Assembly: GCA_002432805.1 (NCBI GenBank)
Contig: DJGV01000002.1
Location: 87,440 to 112,252 of the forward strand
DNA length: 24,813 bases
Origin: Fervidobacterium sp. UBA5837
GTDB taxonomy: Bacteria; Thermotogota; Thermotogae; Thermotogales; Fervidobacteriaceae
Reading direction: 5' to 3'
Below are positions 1 to 5,854 of the stretch, one piece after another. Under the pieces are notes generated by a model, which was not told the origin of the DNA, did not search any database, and saw nothing but the letters and a program-made list of their open reading frames with translations. Position numbers and translations under genes: made by a program. Each line of letters begins with the position of its first letter. Positions within the stretch are counted from its first letter, which is position 1.

Positions 1-27
1 TTTCTCCCAGTTTCTCCCAAAAGCTGG

Positions 28-873
28 TCATGCACTGACTTTGAAAATAACATTCAATATCCATCCCACAAGATATGCAACACTGGCACTCAATCCACCG
101 ATGAGTAGCATCTCAAAACCACTGATGAACCACTTTACACCGGTTACAATCTGGCGCAATGCACCTACCGTAAATAGAGTGATTGCCGTTATGATGCAAG
201 AGAAAAGGAACTGATTCTGTGCCAAGAAATCCCATTGTGAGGCAAATACATACGTGATGAGTGGCATAAAACCAGCTACCAAGAATGCAAAAAACGTAAC
301 TAACGCACTCTTGAATGGTGAAGAGCCATCTTCGAAAAGTCCAAGCTCTTCGTGGAGCATCGTGTCAACCCAAATTTTCTCGTCACTTGTTATTGCATCT
401 ACCAATTTGTCAAGGTTTTCTCCTTCAAGTCCCTTCTTTTTGTAAATCTCCCGCACTTCCATCTTCTCTGCCTCAGGGATGTGCTCAACTTCCCACATTT
501 CTCTCTCTCTTTCAGATTCCAAGTAATCTCTTTCGGACTTTTCCGACAAATAATCACCTATAGCCATCGACAACCCATCGGCAAATAAATTAGCCAAACC
601 AATGATTAACGCTATCTTAGGATCAAGGCTAGCACCGGCCACGCCAGAAATTGCAGCAAATGTTGTAACAATGCCATCGCTCGCCCCATACACTGCTTGT
701 CCAATGTACTTGCCCTGTTCAGTCTTGTGCCAAGGTTCTTTTCCTATCTCTTCTTTTGAATGAAGCCTTTTTTGTGTCTCAACATCCCCCTTTGTGTACG
801 CTTCTCTTACACGCTGCACTCGGGATTTTTTCACATTCTTCTTTTTGTTCTTTTCAGGTTCATGCACATGCAT
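28..873 (-). CDS. VIT1/CCC1-family iron/manganese transporter
   Basis: Integral membrane protein, 281 aa, of the VIT1/CCC1 family, whose members move Fe2+ or Mn2+ out of the cytosol. Residues 1-55 are hydrophilic and Lys/Arg/Glu-rich. The family signature follows at about 61-82 (VYGASDGIVTTFAAISGVAG). There are about five hydrophobic segments (roughly 64-82, 87-107, 188-211, 223-242, 250-277). Between the second and third lies a Glu-rich helical stretch (about 112-182) that matches the cytosolic metal-binding domain of plant and protist VIT1 proteins. The ATG at 873 abuts the GGGAGGG ribosome site with almost no spacing; an in-frame GTG at 867 is better spaced and may be the real start. It is monocistronic in this window, transcribed away from the tRNA operon, with its own promoter and palindrome upstream. 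The family call is firm; which metal it moves is not visible. Confidence 0.88.
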   Translation of the reverse strand: MHVHEPEKNKKKNVKKSRVQRVREAYTKGDVETQKRLHSKEEIGKEPWHKTEQGKYIGQAVYGASDGIVTTFAAISGVAGASLDPKIALIIGLANLFADGLSMAIGDYLSEKSERDYLESEREREMWEVEHIPEAEKMEVREIYKKKGLEGENLDKLVDAITSDEKIWVDTMLHEELGLFEDGSSPFKSALVTFFAFLVAGFMPLITYVFASQWDFLAQNQFLFSCIITAITLFTVGALRQIVTGVKWFISGFEMLLIGGLSASVAYLVGWILNVIFKVSA

Positions 874-914
874 CCCTCCCTATTCAGAATTCGGAAAACA
901 TCGATTGCCACATC

Positions 915-930
915 TTTGTAAGCTTACAAA
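915..930. promoter_or_regulatory. 16-bp perfect palindrome, candidate operator
   Basis: TTTGTAAGCTTACAAA is a perfect inverted repeat centred at 922.5. It lies about +3 to +18 relative to the start predicted from the extended -10 at 940-945, the usual place for a repressor site controlling the metal transporter. The cognate regulator is not identifiable from the sequence. Confidence 0.55.
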
Positions 931-939
931 ACTATTTTT

Positions 940-948
940 ATTATATCA
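940..948 (-). promoter_or_regulatory. Extended -10 promoter of the metal transporter gene
   Basis: On the minus strand this reads TGATATAAT, a perfect TGnTATAAT extended -10. No good -35 lies 16-18 nt upstream, which is tolerable for an extended -10 promoter. The leader to the start codon is about 60 nt. Confidence 0.55.
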
Positions 949-996
949 TAATAAATAGATTGAATTACATGTTGTACCCAAGCATATCAAGAAATT

Positions 997-1035
997 ATCA
1001 TCGATGATGATTCAGTATTGATAAGTGTACACTTA
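997..1035. repeat. Two further perfect palindromes in the intergenic region
   Basis: ATCATCGATGAT (997-1008) and TAAGTGTACACTTA (1022-1035) are perfect inverted repeats of 12 and 14 bp. They sit between the metal transporter promoter and the tRNA promoter. No ORF covers them and no poly-T tract follows, so they are not terminators. They may be protein-binding sites. Confidence 0.4.
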
Positions 1036-1094
1036 ACTGATTCTATTAACCGAATCTTAACTATACATTTTCATACATTCAGCCAATATACCTC

Positions 1095-1122
1095 TTGACA
1101 AACGACTTTTCTTTGGTATCAT
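1095..1122 (+). promoter_or_regulatory. Promoter of the Glu-Val-Phe tRNA operon
   Basis: TTGACA (1095-1100), a 16-nt spacer, then TATCAT (1117-1122). The predicted start near 1129 leaves a leader of about 15 nt before tRNA-Glu. Confidence 0.8.
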
Positions 1123-1143
1123 TGAGAACGGTCACTAACGTTT

Positions 1144-1219
1144 GCCCCCATCGTCTAGCGGTCTAGGACACTGGCCTTTCAAGCCAGTGGCACGGGTCCG
1201 AATCCCGTTGGGGGCGCCA
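1144..1219 (+). tRNA. tRNA-Glu(TTC)
   Basis: Acceptor strands 1144-1150 (GCCCCCA) and 1209-1215 (TGGGGGC) pair fully. The discriminator is G1216 and CCA is encoded at 1217-1219. The anticodon loop CTTTCAA between CTGGC and GCCAG gives anticodon TTC. First gene of a three-tRNA operon. Confidence 0.97.
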
Positions 1220-1248
1220 GTTTCTACGAACCGTAAAAACTACAGTGT

Positions 1249-1323
1249 GGGCGCGTAGCTCAGAGGGAGAGCGTCTGCCTTACAAGCAGAAGGTCGTAGG
1301 TTCAAGTCCTACCGCACCCACCA
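1249..1323 (+). tRNA. tRNA-Val(TAC)
   Basis: The anticodon loop CTTACAA between TCTGC and GCAGA gives TAC. The T arm is GTAGG-TTCAAGT-CCTAC (1296-1312), the discriminator is A1320, and CCA is encoded at 1321-1323. The acceptor stem GGGCGCG (1249-1255) against CGCACCC (1313-1319) has a C-A mismatch at the fourth pair (C1252 with A1316). Everything else is canonical. Confidence 0.95.
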
Positions 1324-1381
1324 AAAGTATGATGAACTGGAAGAACTGATGTAATATAGCTTCTACAAGTACATTTGGAGT

Positions 1382-1457
1382 GGCCAGGTAGCTCAGATGG
1401 TAGAGCAGTGGACTGAAAATCCACGTGTCGACGGTTCGATTCCGTCCCTGGCCACCA
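1382..1457 (+). tRNA. tRNA-Phe(GAA)
   Basis: Acceptor GGCCAGG (1382-1388) pairs fully with CCTGGCC (1447-1453). The discriminator is A1454 and CCA is encoded at 1455-1457. The loop CTGAAAA between GTGGA and TCCAC gives GAA. Last tRNA before the terminator at 1484-1509. Confidence 0.97.
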
Positions 1458-1483
1458 GAGTTATCTAAAAACCAAATAATCTC

Positions 1484-1509
1484 AAAGCCCCCCATGATAG
1501 GGGGCTTTT
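1484..1509 (+). terminator. Rho-independent terminator of the first tRNA operon
   Basis: A 9-bp stem AAAGCCCCC (1484-1492) / GGGGGCTTT (1500-1508) with a 7-nt loop, followed by a short T run, 26 nt after the tRNA-Phe CCA. Confidence 0.85.
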
Positions 1510-1585
1510 CAATTGATTATCTTGTTCAATGAGTATTAATCTGAAGTATTCAGTTATTTGCCCGCGACACATTGTAAATTTCCCA

Positions 1586-1613
1586 TTGAAGTTGCGAATT
1601 TTTCTGGTATAAT
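1586..1613 (+). promoter_or_regulatory. Promoter of the rpmH-rnpA-yidD-yidC-jag operon
   Basis: TTGAAG (1586-1591), a 16-nt spacer and a perfect TATAAT (1608-1613), 37 nt upstream of the rpmH ATG. It lies downstream of the tRNA terminator, so the operon starts independently. Confidence 0.8.
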
Positions 1614-1650
1614 CACTTATAGGTTAATCTTGTAAAAAGGAGGAAGTGAC

Positions 1651-1785
1651 ATGAAGAGGACATACCAACCATCCGAAAGGAAGAGAAAGAGAACGCACGG
1701 GTTTTTGGCTAGAAAATCCACACCAGGTGGAAAGAAAGTTTTGAAGAACAGAAGAAGAACTGGTAGATGGAGATTAGCGTTATAA
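1651..1785 (+). CDS. rpmH: 50S ribosomal protein L34
   Basis: Ribosomal protein L34, 44 aa, the usual length. It begins MKRTYQPSERKRKRTHGFLA and ends GRWRLAL, the family pattern of a small, very basic protein buried in 23S rRNA. The start is an ATG at 1651 with AAGGAGG at 1637-1643. The last 19 nt, including the stop, are shared with the start of rnpA in another frame, so L34 and RNase P protein synthesis are probably coupled. rpmH-rnpA-yidD-yidC-jag is one of the most conserved bacterial gene orders; dnaA and a replication origin are not visible here. Confidence 0.97.
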   Translation: MKRTYQPSERKRKRTHGFLARKSTPGGKKVLKNRRRTGRWRLAL

Positions 1786-2186
1786 CAAGTAACATCGATG
1801 ATGGTAGGAAACGTTTCAAATTCAGAAAGAGAGAGCGCCTAAAACTCAGGAGTGATATAAGCCTTCTATTTGAATCGGGTAGATCCGTTCAAAACGAGGA
1901 TTTTGTGATTGTCTATAGGAAGAATAGACTTGATTACAGTAGAATAGCTGTTGCTGTAAAAAGGAAATTCGGAAAGGCGAATCGAAGGAATAAGCTCAGG
2001 AGATGGGTAAGAGAGTGTTTTAGAACAAGCTCAGACAGAGTTCCAAAAGGTTACGATCTCTTGGTAATCGCTCGAAAACCATTGTCCGTAAAATTTAAAA
2101 CGTCTACATACTGGAGTGTTAGTAAATCACTGATTGAGCTTTTTGAGAGGATAATTAATGAGGAAAGTAATACTCGCAATCATTAA
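1767..2186 (+). CDS. rnpA: Ribonuclease P protein component
   Basis: Protein subunit of RNase P, 139 aa. It supports the catalytic RNA that removes 5' leaders of tRNA precursors, several of which are encoded nearby. The core begins near residue 15 (RKRFKFRKRERLKLRSDI). The basic RNR-type motif is at 73-82 (RRNKLRRWVR), followed by the conserved GYDLLVIARK stretch at 95-104. About 12 extra residues precede the core because the ATG at 1767 lies inside the rpmH reading frame; I see no better in-frame start downstream. Translation probably depends on ribosomes finishing rpmH, as there is no strong independent ribosome site. Its 3' end overlaps yidD by 29 nt. Confidence 0.95.
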   Translation: MEISVITSNIDDGRKRFKFRKRERLKLRSDISLLFESGRSVQNEDFVIVYRKNRLDYSRIAVAVKRKFGKANRRNKLRRWVRECFRTSSDRVPKGYDLLVIARKPLSVKFKTSTYWSVSKSLIELFERIINEESNTRNH

Positions 2187-2430
2187 ATTTTACCAGAAGT
2201 TTATTTCACCACTTAAACCACCAACATGTAGATTTGAACCTACTTGTTCCACTTACACTTACCAAGCAGTGGAAAAGTTTGGTATTTTCAAAGGGCTGCT
2301 CCTGGGTTTTTGGCGTATTCTTCGTTGTAATCCTCTTTCTGAAGGTGGATATGATCCAGTACCTCAGACTTTTCATTTATTCCATGGCCAAGATCACAAT
2401 GACCGAAACAATGACACTCATACAAACTAA
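2158..2430 (+). CDS. yidD: Membrane protein insertion efficiency factor YidD
   Basis: YidD family, 90 aa, a small membrane-associated protein that assists YidC-dependent insertion. An amphipathic N-terminus (residues 1-18) is followed by the family signature with three conserved cysteines: C24 and C30 in PTCRFEPTCSTY, and C57 in LRCNPLSEGGYDPVP. The ATG at 2158 has GAGAGG at 2145-2150, which lies inside rnpA. The last 20 residues are hydrophilic and His/Asp/Asn-rich, longer than the minimal family. It sits between rnpA and yidC as in most bacteria. Confidence 0.95.
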   Translation: MRKVILAIIKFYQKFISPLKPPTCRFEPTCSTYTYQAVEKFGIFKGLLLGFWRILRCNPLSEGGYDPVPQTFHLFHGQDHNDRNNDTHTN

Positions 2431-2444
2431 GGGAGGCGGTAGCG

Positions 2445-3773
2445 TTGAGGAAGTTAACCGTCATTTTTTTGTTACTTCTAGCAATCATGGGACTTTCTGG
2501 TATCCTTGTCCAGGAAAATTTGGATTCTGTCACTGTAAGTGCGAAGTACATCCAAGTCGAACTTGGAAGAGATGGTAATTTATCGAAAGTAACTCACAAC
2601 TTGGGAAGGGCATATCTCTTTTACGTTAATGATAATGATGGATTTGACATCTACGATTCGAGTGATACCGAGATATCCACCGCAACACCAACGTATACAA
2701 TCGATTACGGCAGTAAGCTGGAAGATGAATCATATGAATCTGTTAAAGTGATTTTCACTTATCCAAATGGTATAAAGAAGACTTACTCGTTTGACAACAG
2801 TTTAGTCACCTATACATACAACGTACTCATTGAGTCACCAGAGGAGGTTAAAGTTGCACTGCCTCTCATTTGGAGTTCAGATACGGTACGGTCAGCGGTG
2901 AATTTCTTGATCTCTTTCAGACCTGATACAGATTACACAACAATAGTTAATTTCTCGGGCAAGTTGGATGCTACAAGGGTTGTTGGAAACAACCTGAATT
3001 TCAAAGTCTACATGGGGCCTTACAAGAAAACAGTCATCAAACATGTCTTTGGAGAAGATAGCAGTAGAGTCTTGGAACTCATAAAAACGATCTCTGGTGT
3101 TGGAAAGTGGTATAGTTTCATCTCCGATGGACTTTCAGAATTCTTCAACTGGTTGAATATCCTTACGAGGAACTTCGGATTAACAATCATACTATTTACC
3201 ATAGTAGTGAGGCTTGCACTCTACCCATTTTATCATGCTCAAACAAAGCAGATGATACAAATGAGAAAGATTCAACCAGCTGTAGATGCGATAAGGAAAA
3301 AATACAAAGACCCACAGAAACAACAAGAGGAATTGATGAAGATTTACAAGGAAAACAAAATCAATCCTTCGAGCGGATGTCTAATGTTAATAGTCCAGCT
3401 TCCTATATTTGCACTGCTCTACGGTGTTATACAGAGTTATCAAGAGCTCTTCTCTGTATCAGGAGGGTTTTTGATTTGGAGAGATCTTTCTGCAGGTGGC
3501 TGGGGAGTAAACTGGTTGTTCTTGGTCATCACGATACTAACTTCGTATTATCTTGCGTTGATCACGAGTCAAGATTCAAGAACGGCATGGCAACAGATAA
3601 TAATGGGCTCTATATTCCCATTCTTCTTCATCACTTTACCAAGCGGTATATTCCTTTACTGGACGATGAACTCAATAATTCAACTTGCAATCACCTTCTA
3701 CACGTACAGGCGTTACAAGGTTAAGGGACTTTCTAATCATGATTTGTGGGGTATCAAGCCAAAGAAGAGGTGA
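2445..3773 (+). CDS. yidC: Membrane protein insertase YidC (Oxa1 family)
   Basis: Membrane protein insertase, 442 aa. The N-terminal segment (5-22) is hydrophobic. A large non-cytoplasmic beta-rich P1-type domain follows (about 28-215), a layout like Gram-negative YidC and unlike the short SpoIIIJ of Bacillus. The conserved insertase core covers about 225-425, with the conserved membrane Arg (R256 in TIVVRLALYP), a charged coiled-coil hairpin (265-305) and further TM segments near 312-333, 356-374, 383-398 and 401-418. The start is a TTG at 2445 with GGGAGG at 2431-2436; I see no in-frame ATG nearby that keeps the signal anchor. Part of the rpmH operon, directly before jag. Confidence 0.96.
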   Translation: MRKLTVIFLLLLAIMGLSGILVQENLDSVTVSAKYIQVELGRDGNLSKVTHNLGRAYLFYVNDNDGFDIYDSSDTEISTATPTYTIDYGSKLEDESYESVKVIFTYPNGIKKTYSFDNSLVTYTYNVLIESPEEVKVALPLIWSSDTVRSAVNFLISFRPDTDYTTIVNFSGKLDATRVVGNNLNFKVYMGPYKKTVIKHVFGEDSSRVLELIKTISGVGKWYSFISDGLSEFFNWLNILTRNFGLTIILFTIVVRLALYPFYHAQTKQMIQMRKIQPAVDAIRKKYKDPQKQQEELMKIYKENKINPSSGCLMLIVQLPIFALLYGVIQSYQELFSVSGGFLIWRDLSAGGWGVNWLFLVITILTSYYLALITSQDSRTAWQQIIMGSIFPFFFITLPSGIFLYWTMNSIIQLAITFYTYRRYKVKGLSNHDLWGIKPKKR

Positions 3774-3778
3774 TCGAC

Positions 3779-4489
3779 TTGAAAACGTTGAATTATACTG
3801 GAAAAAATATCGAAGATATCGTAGAAAACTTTAAGAAAGATTACGATGCTTTGGATGGAGAATATGAATTAACCGTTATAGATAAAGGAAGTACAGGACT
3901 ATTCGGTTTGTTTTCTCGTGATGCAGTTGCTGAAATTACTTTAACAAACAAATACTACGAACGCAAGTTGAAAGAATTCATAGAAGGTATATTCGAGCAA
4001 TTCAACATAGACTACTTTGTAGAAGTCAGCAGTCGTGGTAAAACGTTCATCGTATCGTGTCACAGCGAACAGATAGGGAAGATAATAGGTAAACATGGTA
4101 AGGAGCTTGGGGCACTTCAACACATTGCAAGTATATTCCTTAACAGGATAACTGATACAAAAGTTACCGTGATCATCGATGCTGGAAATTATCGAGAGAA
4201 ACGAAAAGAGCAACTTCAAAAGATCGTTGAACATGCAATAGAAAGATTAGACAAAGGTGGGAAGATCAAATTAGATCCCATGTTTGCATTTGAGAGGAAA
4301 ATCGTCCACGAAATTGCCAAGAAGCACAAAGATGTATACTCTTATTCTGAGGGTTTAGAACCATACCGCTATGTCGTTATCGAATACAGGAAAGGAGGCC
4401 ATCATCATGAAGATAGGGAACGTTTCGGAAATGCAACCACTCGAAATTCGAAATGGGACAGTACTAAAAAGAGTGCTAATAGGGCCTAG
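3779..4489 (+). CDS. jag: Jag/KhpB RNA-binding protein (Jag-N, KH, R3H)
   Basis: Jag (SpoIIIJ-associated, KhpB) RNA-binding protein, 236 aa from the TTG at 3779. That start has AGAGGTGA six nt upstream; an in-frame GTG at 3746 would overlap yidC and lacks a ribosome site. Domains: Jag-N (about 2-55, with GSTGLFGLFSRDAV), KH (about 80-145, GxxG loop GKHG at 104-107) and R3H (about 165-203, R173 and H177). Family proteins normally end near residue 204 (YVVIEYRK). Here about 32 extra hydrophilic residues run on in a frame overlapping the cupin gene by 83 nt, which looks like a lost stop codon. In Firmicutes KhpB works with KhpA in RNA-based control of cell elongation. Confidence 0.93.
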   Translation: MKTLNYTGKNIEDIVENFKKDYDALDGEYELTVIDKGSTGLFGLFSRDAVAEITLTNKYYERKLKEFIEGIFEQFNIDYFVEVSSRGKTFIVSCHSEQIGKIIGKHGKELGALQHIASIFLNRITDTKVTVIIDAGNYREKRKEQLQKIVEHAIERLDKGGKIKLDPMFAFERKIVHEIAKKHKDVYSYSEGLEPYRYVVIEYRKGGHHHEDRERFGNATTRNSKWDSTKKSANRA

Positions 4490-4745
4490 AGATGGAGCAC
4501 CAAACTTTGTTATGAGATTATTCACAATGAAGCCAGACGCATCGACAGAATATCACTCACACCCATGGGAACACGAAATATTTGTCGTTGAAGGTGAATT
4601 GGAAGTCATACAAAAAGACAAAAAAACTCGCGTTGAAAAAGGTACATACATATTCGTTGAACCAAATGAGGAACACCAATTTCACAACGTATACGATGGA
4701 GAGACGTCTTTCATATGTGTCATACCAAAAGAAGGCGGAGAATGA
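4407..4745 (+). CDS. Single-domain cupin, TM1459-like metalloprotein
   Basis: Single-domain cupin of 112 aa, very similar (from memory) to T. maritima TM1459, a Mn-binding cupin with four His ligands. The matching residues here are H50, H52, H56 and H90 in YHSHPWEHEIFV and PNEEHQFH, plus the conserved ends PNFVMRLFT and the C-terminal IPKEGGE. The ATG at 4407 has AGGAAAGGAGG upstream; a longer in-frame start at 4371 lies deep in jag with no ribosome site. It is the last gene of the rpmH-jag operon, and I see no terminator before the tRNA promoter at 4765. The physiological role is unknown; TM1459 has been reported to cleave alkenes oxidatively in vitro. Confidence 0.9.
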   Translation: MKIGNVSEMQPLEIRNGTVLKRVLIGPRDGAPNFVMRLFTMKPDASTEYHSHPWEHEIFVVEGELEVIQKDKKTRVEKGTYIFVEPNEEHQFHNVYDGETSFICVIPKEGGE

Positions 4746-4764
4746 GCTTTTTGCTTGAAAAATA

Positions 4765-4793
4765 TTGACAGAGCATAATCAACATGCTATAAT
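4765..4793 (+). promoter_or_regulatory. Perfect-consensus promoter of the second tRNA operon
   Basis: TTGACA (4765-4770), a 17-nt spacer and TATAAT (4788-4793): both hexamers and the spacing match the sigma-70 consensus. The predicted start is near 4800. A GGCCTT/AAGGCC hairpin (4801-4806 with 4815-4820) would form at the very 5' end of the transcript. Confidence 0.92.
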
Positions 4794-4830
4794 TATTCTC
4801 GGCCTTTGAAAGATAAGGCCCTTAGAAAGT

Positions 4831-4907
4831 CGGGGTGTAGCGCAGTTGGCGAGCGCGCCGGTCTTGGGCACCGGAGGTCGCTGGTTCAAACCCAGTCACC
4901 CCGACCA
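4831..4907 (+). tRNA. tRNA-Pro(TGG)
   Basis: Acceptor CGGGGTG (4831-4837) pairs with CACCCCG (4897-4903). The discriminator is A4904 and CCA is at 4905-4907. The loop CTTGGGC between CCGGT and ACCGG gives TGG. First of five tRNAs. Confidence 0.96.
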
Positions 4908-4911
4908 ACGT

Positions 4912-4987
<76 letters not shown>

Positions 4988-5000
4988 CTTTTTTAAACGT

Positions 5001-5077
5001 GCGGCTGTAGCTCAATAGGATAGAGCATCGGACTTCTAATCCGAGGGTTGTGGGTTCGAGTCCCGCCAGCCGCGCCA
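5001..5077 (+). tRNA. tRNA-Arg(TCT)
   Basis: Acceptor GCGGCTG (5001-5007) pairs with CAGCCGC (5067-5073). The discriminator is G5074 and CCA is at 5075-5077. The loop CTTCTAA between TCGGA and TCCGA gives TCT, reading AGA/AGG codons, which are common in the genes here. Confidence 0.96.
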
Positions 5078-5116
5078 CCGTTTTAAATTTCAATTCAATA
5101 GTAATGCATTTTTTGT

Positions 5117-5193
5117 GGTGGCTATAGCTCAGTTGGAAGAGCGCCTGACTGTGGATCAGGGTGCCGAGGGTTCAAATCCCTCTAGCCACCCCA
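5117..5193 (+). tRNA. tRNA-His(GTG)
   Basis: Acceptor GTGGCTA (5118-5124) pairs with TAGCCAC (5183-5189). The encoded extra G at 5117 (G-1) pairs with discriminator C5190, the identity element of tRNA-His. CCA is at 5191-5193. The loop CTGTGGA gives GTG. Confidence 0.96.
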
Positions 5194-5244
5194 ATTTTTC
5201 ACATATAACTATTGAATCATATACAGCATTTTTATCTTTCTTAT

Positions 5245-5321
5245 GCGCTCGTAGCTCAACTGGATAGAGCGTCGGACTTCGGATCCGATGGTTGCGGGTT
5301 CAAGTCCTGCCGGGCGCGCCA
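5245..5321 (+). tRNA. tRNA-Arg(TCG)
   Basis: Acceptor GCGCTCG (5245-5251) pairs with CGGGCGC (5311-5317), with one T-G wobble. The discriminator is G5318 and CCA is at 5319-5321. The loop CTTCGGA between TCGGA and TCCGA gives TCG. Last tRNA of the cluster; spoVS follows with no visible terminator or promoter in between. Confidence 0.96.
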
Positions 5322-5437
5322 GGAGGAAGCTGGATTTATTTTTCGAACTTTTTGACTTTCGGAGTAGACGCCCAACCACACTGATTAAACCTTTGGAATC
5401 GTGTACCTTCAAACGTCAGAGAAAAGGAGGTAGTACT

Positions 5438-5701
5438 ATGGAAGTACTAAAAGTTTCTTCAAAATCCAACCCCAACAAGGTTGCTGGTGCTTTAGCCGGA
5501 GTGATAAGAGAGAAGGGAAGAGCAGAGATTCAAGCGATAGGTGCCGGTGCTGTTAACCAAGCTATCAAGGCCATCGCGATTGCACGAGGTTACTTAGCTC
5601 CAAGCGGTTTTGATCTTGTTTGTGTGCCTTCTTTTACAGATGTGAGTGTTGAAAACGAGACACGAACAGCCTTAAAATTTGTTATTTTCCCAAGAGAGTG
5701 A
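5438..5701 (+). CDS. spoVS: Stage V sporulation protein S (SpoVS, Alba-like fold)
   Basis: SpoVS, 87 aa, the family's normal length and strongly conserved from end to end (MEVLKVSSKSNPNKVAGALA ... GYLAPSGFDLVCVPSF). SpoVS folds like Alba nucleic-acid-binding proteins. It is needed for late sporulation in Bacillus but also occurs in non-sporulating bacteria, where its role is unclear. The ATG at 5438 has AAAAGGAGG at 5422-5430; upstream in-frame ATGs run through tRNA-Arg and are artefacts. The 116 nt after tRNA-Arg contain no convincing promoter, so it is probably expressed from the tRNA promoter at 4765. It ends before the terminator at 5741-5770. Confidence 0.95.
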   Translation: MEVLKVSSKSNPNKVAGALAGVIREKGRAEIQAIGAGAVNQAIKAIAIARGYLAPSGFDLVCVPSFTDVSVENETRTALKFVIFPRE

Positions 5702-5740
5702 GAAGTAGAGATTGAATTCATAACATTTTTGTAAATCATC

Positions 5741-5770
5741 AAACCTGGCCAAATTCGTGGCCAGGTTTTT
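5741..5770 (+). terminator. Terminator after spoVS
   Basis: A 10-bp perfect stem AAACCTGGCC (5741-5750) / GGCCAGGTTT (5759-5768) with an 8-nt loop, followed by a T-rich tail. It lies in the convergent gap and may also stop the minus-strand sugar operon, though the minus-strand U run is weaker. Confidence 0.88.
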
Positions 5771-5854
5771 CATTTTCTATTCCTTGCTTGAGCCTCTTTT
5801 TGATTGTACTGTTTGCAGAACTTGTGTGGTTCACAACCAGCTTTCAAAGGCATT

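Noticed and set aside
915..930. Rex-type redox operator for the 16-bp palindrome
   Set aside because: Rex sites have TTGT and ACAA half-sites 10 bp apart with TTAA or TGAA inside; here they are 6 bp apart.
1280..1495. Open reading frame on the minus strand across tRNA-Val and tRNA-Phe
   Set aside because: Its translation (GLEPTTFCL-type phrases) is the classic false protein made by reading tRNA genes on the antisense strand.
1510..1650. Replication origin next to rpmH
   Set aside because: No cluster of DnaA boxes, no dnaA or dnaN and no AT-rich unwinding repeats are seen.
5288..5437. 50-residue N-terminal extension of SpoVS
   Set aside because: It begins inside tRNA-Arg. SpoVS has its normal length from the ATG at 5438, which has a strong ribosome site.
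5438..5701. SpoVS and RemA-like genes as evidence of sporulation or a Firmicutes origin
   Set aside because: Both families occur in non-spore-formers, and every other gene looks Thermotogota-like. No other sporulation genes are present.
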